5,541 bases of DNA, from contig DAOWGR010000186.1 of assembly GCA_030637365.1 (NCBI GenBank), positions 1-5,541 on the forward strand, written 5' to 3'. The notes under the pieces were generated by a model that saw only the letters and a list, made by a program, of their open reading frames with translations, did no database searches and had not been told where the DNA came from. The DNA comes from Elusimicrobiota bacterium (GTDB lineage Bacteria; Elusimicrobiota; Elusimicrobia; Elusimicrobiales; UBA9959). Numbering within the stretch: position 1 is the stretch's first letter; the number at the start of each line of letters is the position of its first letter. The translations under genes and the position numbers were made by a program. Positions 1-5,480 of the stretch are shown here, one piece after another.

Positions 1-4
1 TCAT
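1..4 (-). CDS. Start of an unidentified minus-strand gene, cut off by the window edge
   Basis: Only the initiator ATG (positions 4-2) and one further base are inside the window, so the product cannot be identified. The call rests on an AAAGGAG Shine-Dalgarno sequence at 19-13 on the minus strand, with an ideal 8-base spacer before the ATG. Structured upstream DNA, in the same orientation as the polyferredoxin gene, also supports it. The match could be chance: a seven-base purine motif next to an ATG is not rare. If real, the gene lies downstream of the polyferredoxin gene on the same strand, about 250 bases away, and could be in its operon or have its own control. Confidence 0.45.
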
Positions 5-12
5 AGGTTAGT

Positions 13-117
13 CTCCTTTCTAAGGTTTTAGGGTACATATACTTTACCCTAATGATCCTTAGAGATCCAAAAATGTCTTGCGCTTTAAAGCGCGATTAAG
101 ACATCCTTAGGAAGGAG
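13..117 (-). promoter_or_regulatory. Candidate structured leader that sequesters the Shine-Dalgarno site
   Basis: Positions 105-117 and 13-25 are inverted copies of each other over 13 bases with one mismatch. The 13-25 arm contains the AAAGGAG Shine-Dalgarno site. Between the arms lie three hairpins: 73-104 (outer stem ATGTCTT/AAGACAT, inner 14-base palindrome GCGCTTTAAAGCGC, 4-base bulge), 54-67 (GATC stem, extended by a G-U pair on the minus strand) and 28-52 (8-bp perfect stem TTAGGGTA/TACCCTAA). Linkers are 0 to 5 bases, so the whole is a compact four-way junction ending just before the start codon. On the minus strand the 73-104 hairpin is followed by five T residues, so it could also act as a terminator. 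I do not recognise a known riboswitch consensus. The one mismatch in the closing helix would be a G-U pair if the RNA were read from the plus strand, so strand is not certain. Confidence 0.45.
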
Positions 118-150
118 CTTACCTTTTCATATTACCATAGCTTGTGTTAC

Positions 151-196
151 GGCACCCAGCATAGCCTTGAAATCTTTCAGATTCCTAAGGGTGACC
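151..196 (-). promoter_or_regulatory. Second hairpin domain in the same leader region
   Basis: GGGTG at 189-193 can pair with CACCC at 153-157, and the flanking GG/CC bases extend this helix around a bulge. Inside it, 179-185 pairs with 169-175 around a three-base loop. The one non-Watson-Crick position is G-U on the minus strand but A-C on the plus strand, so minus-strand RNA fits better. A 29-codon minus-strand open frame crosses this stretch (stop at 131-133) but has no start with a ribosome site. Function unknown. It may be the upstream domain of the leader next to it. Confidence 0.3.
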
Positions 197-206
197 TCTT
201 GCTTCT

Positions 207-259
207 GCCCTGATATACATCAGGGCATCATGGGTTTATCCCGTGATGACTTCTTTTTT
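207..259 (+). terminator. Two adjacent hairpins with a T-run; possible plus-strand terminator
   Basis: An 8-bp perfect hairpin (207-214 with 219-226) is followed directly by a 9-bp hairpin (226-234 with 240-248) containing one G-U pair when read on the plus strand. After it comes a six-T run at 254-259. This is the shape of an intrinsic terminator on the plus strand, where no upstream gene is visible. On the minus strand the same hairpins lie just after the stop codon of the polyferredoxin gene (258-260) but without a T-run, and the G-U pair becomes a mismatch. It could be a bidirectional transcript end or part of the structured leader. Confidence 0.35.
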
Positions 260-1385
260 ATCTCATCCATTCTATCAAATCGTTTACGGCGGCGGGAACA
301 AAAAAAGAACCCAAAACGCCGGAAAAAAGAAGAAAAGAAAAAACAGCCATAAATCGCACATTCAGCAATTGACTTAAACCGGTTTTCGGCTCGGAAATTT
401 CAAATCCGAATACCGTATATTCAATGGCCTTTCGCTCGCATATATCCACGCACGCTCCGCATAAATTGCAATAATCCAAAATCTTCGGTTTTTCATCGGA
501 GTTCCCTTTTCTTATCGCGAAAATCGGACATTTCTCGGCGCACAAACCGCAATTTGAACATTTATCTTTGGAAATTGAAATTCTAAAAGGATTAAATCTG
601 CCAAAAAAAGCCTGCCACGCGCCGAAAGGACATAAGAAAGAGCAAAAAGTTCGTTTTCGCGTCACTAACGGCAAAAGGATAAGAAAAACCAATGCGATAA
701 ACATAAGCCCTATTTGGATACTTCTAATTAAAGAACTATTATCCATAAAAGAAAATGTCGCTTTAAAAGGACAAAGCCATTGGCAAAAAACAGGCTGCAT
801 CGCAGAAAATGAAACTATCAAAAAAATCACAAGCAAAATCATCGGAAAATTACGAAATTTTAAAGCCGCTTTATTTACGCTTAATATTTTTTTGGGCGAA
901 CAAATGGAAAACAATTCATCTATGCCGCCGTAAAAACATACCCAAGAACACCACGCTCTGCCGATAATAATCGTTACGAAAAGCCAAAGAAAAGCCAGCG
1001 ATAGAACTCCCCACATTTGCCAATTCCCGCTCATAAAACCGAGATATTGCTGATAAAGATAATTAAAAAAAGACGAAGCCATGGCAATATGGCAATATGG
1101 CGTTTTTTCAAAACAAGAAGTTTTGAAAAAATCCGAAATCAAACTAAACTTAAAATGAATAATAAAACCCGCGGCCAATGTTAAAAAGAATATTCTTCTC
1201 CATAGCGCCACTTTCCCCGTATAAACCGTAAAAAAACCAATGATGGCGATATATGCCGGCCACATGAAAGAATAAACACCGCTTAATTTGGGAGTTATAA
1301 TACCGCGAGAAAAGAAAAAAACCGATAAGAATAAGAAACCGGAAAAAAGAGCGGCGGGAAAATAATCTGCAAGTCGCTTTTTCAT
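258..1385 (-). CDS. NapH/MauN/NosR-like membrane polyferredoxin (4Fe-4S protein)
   Basis: A 375-residue integral membrane protein that most likely carries electrons between a membrane donor, such as quinol, and an unknown acceptor. Predicted membrane segments lie near residues 9-28, 40-57, 63-80, 123-141, 181-195, 222-240 and 343-362. Three CxxxC motifs at membrane boundaries, C146/C150, C201/C205 and C248/C252, are the hallmark of the NapH/MauN/NosR group; the last two are followed by PF. A soluble bis-[4Fe-4S] ferredoxin domain follows, with CxxCxxCxxxCP at 276-287 and CxxCxxCxxxC at 306-316. A further Cys pair, C91 and C98, lies between segments. One more membrane helix after the ferredoxin domain is less usual and would anchor both its ends. 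The ATG at 1385 is the only sensible start, giving a basic N terminus before the first helix, but no Shine-Dalgarno site precedes it. The neighbouring divergent gene gives no clear redox partner. The family is secure; NapH itself is not implied, since no nap genes are present. Confidence 0.85.
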   Translation of the reverse strand: MKKRLADYFPAALFSGFLFLSVFFFSRGIITPKLSGVYSFMWPAYIAIIGFFTVYTGKVALWRRIFFLTLAAGFIIHFKFSLISDFFKTSCFEKTPYCHIAMASSFFNYLYQQYLGFMSGNWQMWGVLSLAFLWLFVTIIIGRAWCSWVCFYGGIDELFSICSPKKILSVNKAALKFRNFPMILLVIFLIVSFSAMQPVFCQWLCPFKATFSFMDNSSLIRSIQIGLMFIALVFLILLPLVTRKRTFCSFLCPFGAWQAFFGRFNPFRISISKDKCSNCGLCAEKCPIFAIRKGNSDEKPKILDYCNLCGACVDICERKAIEYTVFGFEISEPKTGLSQLLNVRFMAVFSFLLFSGVLGSFFVPAAVNDLIEWMR

Positions 1386-1407
1386 TTATACTATAATATA
1401 TAAAATT
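1386..1407. promoter_or_regulatory. Very short AT-only divergent promoter region
   Basis: The two divergent start codons are 22 bases apart and the gap holds only one G or C. On the plus strand TATAAT at 1392-1397 is a perfect -10 hexamer ending 10 bases before the ATG at 1408, so transcription would start within a few bases of the start codon. On the minus strand TATATT at 1402-1397 lies 11 bases before the ATG at 1385. No clear -35 hexamer is seen for either, and no Shine-Dalgarno site fits in the gap. Leaderless or near-leaderless transcription of both genes is inferred. Confidence 0.5.
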
Positions 1408-3486
1408 ATGCGGCTCTTTTTCTTCATCTTCGGCTTTTTCTCGTTATTGTTCCAGATTTTTTCCCTGAGAGAAATATCTTATTTGTTTTCCGCGCATGAG
1501 ATATCCTTGGCAAGCGCGCTTGCCGCGTGGATTTTTTGGACAGCCATCGGAGCGATTAAAGTAAGCAAAATCTCGTTTTTTTCGAATATCCGCGAAAAAA
1601 AAGATTCCACTGAAATGTTTTTTATATCATTTCTTCTTATCTCCCCCATCTGGCTTAAAATCATTGATTATTCCAAAAATTTCCTGCAGCACGGCACGGT
1701 GCCCGATTTCTTCACGATGCTTATTATGAGCGCGGCTCTTACATCTCTGCCGGCCATTTTAAACGGAATATGCATCTATATAGCCCTAAGCGAAAAGAGC
1801 GTAACTTTTTATATTTGCGAAACAATCGGCGCCATAGCCGCAGGCGTATTTTCCATTATCTATCTGCTTTTCTTCCCGCAATTAAGCGTTTTTAAACTCG
1901 CTTTTATGCTAAGCGCGCCCGCCGCGTTTTTATTTCTTTTTCTCTTAAAAAAAAATCTTCCGAAACAATTGATTATCTCGGCCGCGGCCGTTCTGACACT
2001 TTCAGCTTTTATCTTTCACAAAAGCGACAAACCCTTTTTAACCATTACAACGCAAACGACCTATTCCAAACTCAAAGCCAAAAAAATGGAAAATCAAACA
2101 CTGATTTTTGAGAATGGAAATATAAGCGCCCAATATCCTGATTTGCAATTTGAAGAAGGCGTAACGGCGATTCCCTTGTTGGCGCATAAAAATCCAAAAA
2201 AAATTCTATTTACAAGCAGTGAAGGAATATATTTCAAAAATCAAGTAAAAAAACACAATCCTTCCGATATTGATATAGCCGATAATGACCGGCGAAAATT
2301 CAAATGGCTTTCAAATGTTTTGGAAATTCCGGTTTCGGACATAAATTTCATAAAAAAAGACGCCCGGCAATATCTTAGAACCTGCGATAAAAACTATGAT
2401 TTGATTTTCATAACCAACGGCGATCCCGAAAACGCCGGCATAAACAGATTTTATACGCGGGAATTTTTCTCTCTCGCGGCAAGAAAGCTTAACAAACAAG
2501 GAATTCTGGTTTTTCAAATCCCATCTTCGGAAAACTATCTCTCTCCCGCTTCCGCCTATCTTTCAGCCGGCATACTTAAAACGGTAAAAAAGCATTTTGA
2601 AAACATTAAATTTGTCCCCGGCGAAAAAATGACCGTTCTTGCGTCAAACTCAAAAATAAACATAAAAACCAGGCTTTTAAAAAAGAGATATAAAGCCAGA
2701 CATATCAAAAACAAAATCTATGTGCCGACAAATTTTGATTTTATCCTTGGAAGATTTAGAACCGAATGGCTGCATCTTAGATTGGAAAAAGTAAAAAACC
2801 CGCAGATTAACACGGACTATTATCCCGTGTCCTATTTTTATGTGTGGAAAATATGGCTCTCAACCTTTGTTTCCAACAAGCTTATGCTTGGAGCGGTTTT
2901 TATTTTAATCATCATGGCGGGAGTATTCGTAAAAACAATTAAAAACATCCGCCTTTTAATATCCAATCCGCTTCTGCCATATTCCTTCATTTTGGGCTTC
3001 TGGAGCATAGTCTTGGAAATGACAATTCTATCCGTTTTTCAATTAAAAACAGGCGATTTAACATGGAACCTGGGCGCGCTTTTTGCCGCCTTTATGGCGG
3101 GAACCGCTTTTGGATCTTATAAATTCAGAAAAATCAATTCGCCAAAAATCATAGGCTTTATTTTTTCAGGCGCCGCTCTGCTAACTCTCCTTCTCTTAGC
3201 TTCTTTAAAAACAATATCGTTTTTAGAGCCAAACGCTTTATTTTGCTTTTTAATTTTGTTTCTTATAGCCGCGGGACTCGCGGTCGGCATTTTCTTTTCA
3301 ATAGCGGTAAATATAAATAAAACTCAAGCTCATAAAATTTACGCTTTTGATTTATGGGGAAGCGCGTTTGGCGGATTTATGGCGGCTGCATTTTTTATGC
3401 CGCTGTTTGGAATAAGCAAAGCTCTGATTATTTTGGCGATAATCACCGCCATATTTATCTGGCCGGCGTTTAGGCTCAAAAGGTAA
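1408..3486 (+). CDS. Membrane protein with an embedded, degenerate spermidine-synthase-like domain
   Basis: A 692-residue protein of the membrane-fused spermine/spermidine synthase-like family, which is about this length. Residues 1-205 hold about six or seven membrane segments. A soluble Rossmann-type domain spans about 210-460. Residues 485-690 hold about seven more segments, including YAFDLWGSAFGG at 645-656, the family's typical motif. Family marks in the soluble domain are KDAR (317-320), NRFYTREFF (345-353) and QIPSSENYLSP (370-380). Authentic aminopropyl transferases have a GGGDG-like cofactor loop and a DxxDP active site. Here these read TSSEG (269-273) and TNGDP (336-340), so the glycines and the first acid are missing. 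The acidic cofactor-ribose position is also shifted (DIADND, 289-294). Polyamine synthesis is therefore unlikely; a pseudoenzyme or an altered SAM-type activity is more plausible. The start at 1408 gives the N terminus expected for the family; no Shine-Dalgarno site precedes it. No clear intrinsic terminator follows. Confidence 0.82.
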   Translation: MRLFFFIFGFFSLLFQIFSLREISYLFSAHEISLASALAAWIFWTAIGAIKVSKISFFSNIREKKDSTEMFFISFLLISPIWLKIIDYSKNFLQHGTVPDFFTMLIMSAALTSLPAILNGICIYIALSEKSVTFYICETIGAIAAGVFSIIYLLFFPQLSVFKLAFMLSAPAAFLFLFLLKKNLPKQLIISAAAVLTLSAFIFHKSDKPFLTITTQTTYSKLKAKKMENQTLIFENGNISAQYPDLQFEEGVTAIPLLAHKNPKKILFTSSEGIYFKNQVKKHNPSDIDIADNDRRKFKWLSNVLEIPVSDINFIKKDARQYLRTCDKNYDLIFITNGDPENAGINRFYTREFFSLAARKLNKQGILVFQIPSSENYLSPASAYLSAGILKTVKKHFENIKFVPGEKMTVLASNSKINIKTRLLKKRYKARHIKNKIYVPTNFDFILGRFRTEWLHLRLEKVKNPQINTDYYPVSYFYVWKIWLSTFVSNKLMLGAVFILIIMAGVFVKTIKNIRLLISNPLLPYSFILGFWSIVLEMTILSVFQLKTGDLTWNLGALFAAFMAGTAFGSYKFRKINSPKIIGFIFSGAALLTLLLLASLKTISFLEPNALFCFLILFLIAAGLAVGIFFSIAVNINKTQAHKIYAFDLWGSAFGGFMAAAFFMPLFGISKALIILAIITAIFIWPAFRLKR

Positions 3487-3567
3487 AGATTCCATTAAGT
3501 CTGTAGACTCACTCATCCAGAGATTTTTAAATGCCGTTATTTATCTTTCTGGAAATAGTTTGTTTCC

Positions 3568-3696
3568 GCGGGTCCTGTCAGTAAGTTTACCATCAGGGTC
3601 GGGGTCTCCGAGCGGTCGCCCCTATGTCTCTCACCCTCCAGTAAGCCCAAGTCGGGTTCCGAACATCCCTGATTGGCAAATCTTACTGCCACCCGC
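3568..3696 (-). ncRNA. Candidate structured non-coding RNA (26-pair interrupted stem)
   Basis: Four consecutive helices stack into one long stem. They are 3568-3573 with 3691-3696 (6 pairs), 3579-3585 with 3682-3688 (7), 3586-3591 with 3675-3680 (6) and 3592-3598 with 3667-3673 (7), separated by an asymmetric internal loop and two single-base bulges. The only non-Watson-Crick pair is G-U on the minus strand but A-C on the plus strand, so minus-strand RNA is favoured. The apical part (3599-3666) has further GC-rich elements: GGGG/CCCC at 3601-3604 and 3619-3622, CCC/GGG at 3646-3656, and the palindrome GTTCCGAAC at 3656-3664. On the minus strand it would be downstream of the MEMO-AMMECR1 gene, as a 3' UTR element or a separate transcript. 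I cannot match it to a named RNA family. Confidence 0.5.
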
Positions 3697-3820
3697 TTTT
3701 TAGTCGAATCCTTGCCTTTTTCAGAGAATGTGTCCCACCCTGTTTAAGATAAAGCCGACTTACCCCAAAGCCTACAGAAGGACAAGTCTGCTTTCTGTTG
3801 TTTCGTTCAACTGCCACGCT

Positions 3821-3846
3821 GTATCACTGCCGCTCTGCCGCGCTAT
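3821..3846 (-). repeat. Copy A of a short diverged repeat after the MEMO-AMMECR1 gene
   Basis: On the minus strand ATAGCGCGGCAG begins two bases after the MEMO-AMMECR1 stop codon and is followed by AGTGATAC. The same two blocks in the same order occur at 5412-5444. Beyond them, looser similarity (GAAC-AAAC, AGAA-GCA, TGTCCTT) continues for about 40 bases in both copies. A 12-base identity plus an ordered 8-base identity is more than chance would usually give, but the overall alignment is gapped. Confidence 0.4.
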
Positions 3847-3847
3847 T

Positions 3848-5335
3848 TTACTCTTTAAAAGAATCTACTGTAAATGTATAGATTTTGGTGTTTTTATCCA
3901 GCCAGCATTTTTTCTTAAGGCCGGCTTTTTGAACGCATATTTCATTGAGGAAATCTTCTTTTTTTGAAATCTGCTTCCAAACCTGCGGAAGAAAAAGCCC
4001 GGATTTGTTTTTATTAATCAGCATTACACCGTGTTTATCGGCAATTATTTCTTTATCGGAATTTATTTTTCCAAGAGGAGACAATATGGAAATCTCTATA
4101 TTTATTTTTTCAAGCTCTTTGAGCTTAACCGGCATAAATCTATGGTCGGCGAAAGCGGCCGCTTTTGAAAAAGCGAATACCGCGTCATAAAGCGTCATAC
4201 GAGAAACCGTGCCGCCGATACAGCCTCTAAGCCTGCCATTGTTCTTTAGTGTTACAAAAATCGCCGCGGGCTGATTGAAAAGAATATTTTGCCGCAGACC
4301 GAATTTGGGGTCTTCTCTTTTTAATTCCGATAATATTGAATATCTGGCAAATTTTAAAAGCTCCGTTTTTTCCGCTTTGGATAATTTGAGCTTAAAAGGT
4401 TCGCTTTTCTTTCCCGTTTCAATAAAAGCTCCCGCAAGATAACCCACCACGCTTTCAGCGGAACTTTGAGAAGGATTTGAGTCAAAAGAATCTTCGTATT
4501 TCAATTTAAGAAACTCATCGGCTCCCAAGGCCGAAGCCGCGGCCATGCCGGCCGCGATAGCCGCGCGCCCGCAGGCGACAGTGGCGACATTGGCAACGCG
4601 CTTATTCAATAAAACTTCAGTGGTTTTTAAGAAATAAGCGGAGTTCATCGCGGATAATGAAAAGATAAGGCTTTCATCCATAAGTTTGGCGATTTTATGA
4701 TTTGGAAAATGAGACAAATCCGATGAAATAACAATAAGCGCCTTCTTTCCTTTAAGAGCTTTGGCGATAATTTCACCCATCCGGGCAAGTTCTTCGGCGG
4801 TCCCGTCATTAATGAGGATAGGAAGAATTTTGAAGCCTTTTTTAAGTTTTCTTTGAAGGAAAGGAAGCTGAACTTCCAGGGAATGTTCATTTGAATGAGC
4901 TAAAGTGTTTTTCTTAAAAATAGAATCCGCTTTTAATATTTTTTTCGCGAGTTTTTCATCAATATTAATTTTGCCGAGCGGAGTTTGAAAAGAACCTTTG
5001 GCATAAATTGCCGCCCCTTTGACATAACTTCTGTGACAGGGGCCGATAAGCGCTATTGTTTCATATTCATTGTCTATACTGCCGTAAGCGGCGCCCGCCG
5101 TTCGCCCTGAAAATGAATAGCCGGCGTGAGGAACAATAATGGCGTTTACTTTGCCTTTTATATTCTTTTTTTTCACCGATGATAAATATTTGTCCACCAT
5201 TTTAACAAGGACCGCTTTATCCGACGGATAAAAATGGCCCGCGAAATGAGCCTTTCTGACTTGAGCGCTTGCCAAAAGGCTTAAAGCGAACATTGCCGCC
5301 CCGCAAATTAATAAAATTTTTCCAATTTTATTCAT
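3848..5335 (-). CDS. Exported MEMO-AMMECR1 fusion (AmmeMemoRadiSam proteins B and A)
   Basis: A 495-residue fusion of two parts of the AmmeMemoRadiSam system, whose reaction is not known to me. Residues 1-24 look like a Sec signal peptide: lysines at 3 and 6, a hydrophobic core at 7-21, and ASA at 22-24 before Gln25. The MEMO domain starts right after it (about 26-305). It has HAGY with H70, GPCH with H101, NEHSLEVQLPF with H151, SSDLSH with H209 and ACGRAAI with C255. H70, H101 and C255 match the metal-binding His-His-Cys set known from human MEMO1. The AMMECR1 domain covers about 317-490, with the signature LRGCIG at 369-374 and FADHRFMPV at 395-403. The start is fixed by AAAGGAGG four bases upstream. 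Standard MEMO proteins begin near residue 26, so the signal peptide is an addition. The radical-SAM member lies just upstream on the same strand. An exported product paired with a presumably cytoplasmic radical-SAM enzyme is odd. Confidence 0.92.
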   Translation of the reverse strand: MNKIGKILLICGAAMFALSLLASAQVRKAHFAGHFYPSDKAVLVKMVDKYLSSVKKKNIKGKVNAIIVPHAGYSFSGRTAGAAYGSIDNEYETIALIGPCHRSYVKGAAIYAKGSFQTPLGKINIDEKLAKKILKADSIFKKNTLAHSNEHSLEVQLPFLQRKLKKGFKILPILINDGTAEELARMGEIIAKALKGKKALIVISSDLSHFPNHKIAKLMDESLIFSLSAMNSAYFLKTTEVLLNKRVANVATVACGRAAIAAGMAAASALGADEFLKLKYEDSFDSNPSQSSAESVVGYLAGAFIETGKKSEPFKLKLSKAEKTELLKFARYSILSELKREDPKFGLRQNILFNQPAAIFVTLKNNGRLRGCIGGTVSRMTLYDAVFAFSKAAAFADHRFMPVKLKELEKINIEISILSPLGKINSDKEIIADKHGVMLINKNKSGLFLPQVWKQISKKEDFLNEICVQKAGLKKKCWLDKNTKIYTFTVDSFKE

Positions 5336-5339
5336 GTAG

Positions 5340-5347
5340 CCTCCTTT
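5340..5347 (-). promoter_or_regulatory. Strong ribosome binding site of the MEMO-AMMECR1 gene
   Basis: AAAGGAGG lies four bases before the ATG at 5335. It is a near-perfect anti-16S match and decides the start codon, which in turn includes the signal peptide. It contrasts with the divergent pair at 1385/1408, where no such site exists. Confidence 0.85.
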
Positions 5348-5411
5348 AATTTTGACCGTCCGATAAGGACAGCCGCCCGCTACTTTTTGCTTCTATTCTC
5401 CGGTTTGTTCC

Positions 5412-5444
5412 GTATCACTTTCGCACTGTTGCCTGCCGCGCTAT
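5412..5444 (-). repeat. Copy B of the short diverged repeat, upstream of MEMO-AMMECR1
   Basis: On the minus strand it reads ATAGCGCGGCAG (5444-5433) and then AGTGATAC (5419-5412), the same blocks as at 3821-3846 but with a longer spacer. It begins at the end of the palindrome that follows the radical-SAM gene. Thus both system genes are followed by a copy. The rest of this 145-base gap holds only a weak GTCC/GGAC hairpin at 5358-5370. I see no clear promoter in it. Confidence 0.4.
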
Positions 5445-5480
5445 AAACCATTTTCCACCTCCGAGGTGGAAAATGGTTTA
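5444..5480 (-). terminator. Perfect 37-base palindrome directly after the radical-SAM stop codon
   Basis: Two 18-base arms around one central base (5462) are perfectly complementary, and as RNA they form a 17-bp stem with a CCG loop. It starts at the base after the stop codon of the upstream gene, a typical terminator position. On the minus strand only TTTAT follows, so the T-run is weak; on the plus strand the tail TTTATTATTT is slightly better. It may instead protect the 3' end of the upstream message or be a mobile palindromic repeat. Confidence 0.55.

Larger units (their letters stand above)
3487..3847. other. Convergent intergenic region without a convincing gene
   Basis: This 361-base gap lies between two converging stop codons. 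It is richer in GC than its neighbours' third positions would suggest and has many inverted repeats. Besides the large stem at 3568-3696, there are small hairpins at 3498-3509 (AGTCT/AGACT), 3551-3567 (GGAAA/TTTCC, directly flanking the large stem) and 3775-3797 (CAGAA/TTCTG with an inner GAC/GTC). No tRNA, rRNA, tmRNA, SRP or RNase P signature is recognised. A classic terminator with a T-run is not seen for either flanking gene. Confidence 0.6.

Noticed and set aside
131..226. A 29-codon minus-strand open stretch in the leader, ending at 131-133
   Set aside because: It is bounded by an upstream stop and has only internal ATGs without a ribosome site. A leader peptide is possible but unsupported.
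167..352. A 61-codon plus-strand frame at the left
   Set aside because: It runs through the hairpins and antisense to the polyferredoxin C terminus, ends in a low-complexity Lys run, and has no ribosome site.
568..933. A 121-codon plus-strand frame within the polyferredoxin gene
   Set aside because: It is entirely antisense to a gene with clear iron-sulfur motifs. Its lysine- and isoleucine-rich content is the mirror of AT-rich codons.
1408..3486. Naming the 692-residue protein a working spermidine synthase (speE)
   Set aside because: The cofactor glycine loop and one active-site acid are absent, and the protein is embedded between two membrane bundles.
3568..3696. The idea that the gap RNA is tmRNA, RNase P, SRP, 6S RNA or an IscB-type guide RNA
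   Set aside because: None of the conserved cores of the first four is visible in either strand, and no IscB or TnpB-like gene is next to it.
3537..3743. A 68-codon minus-strand open frame across the structured gap, ending with TAA at 3539-3537 and rich in Arg, Glu and Gly
   Set aside because: It has no ATG near its beginning and only a GTG at 3692 with no ribosome site. It overlaps the long base-paired stem almost exactly. An RNA explanation is simpler, though a remnant of a translated sequence cannot be excluded.
3728..3967. A 79-codon plus-strand frame starting in the convergent gap
   Set aside because: Most of its second half is antisense to the well-supported AMMECR1 domain, it has no ribosome site, and the product is cysteine-rich without a recognisable family.
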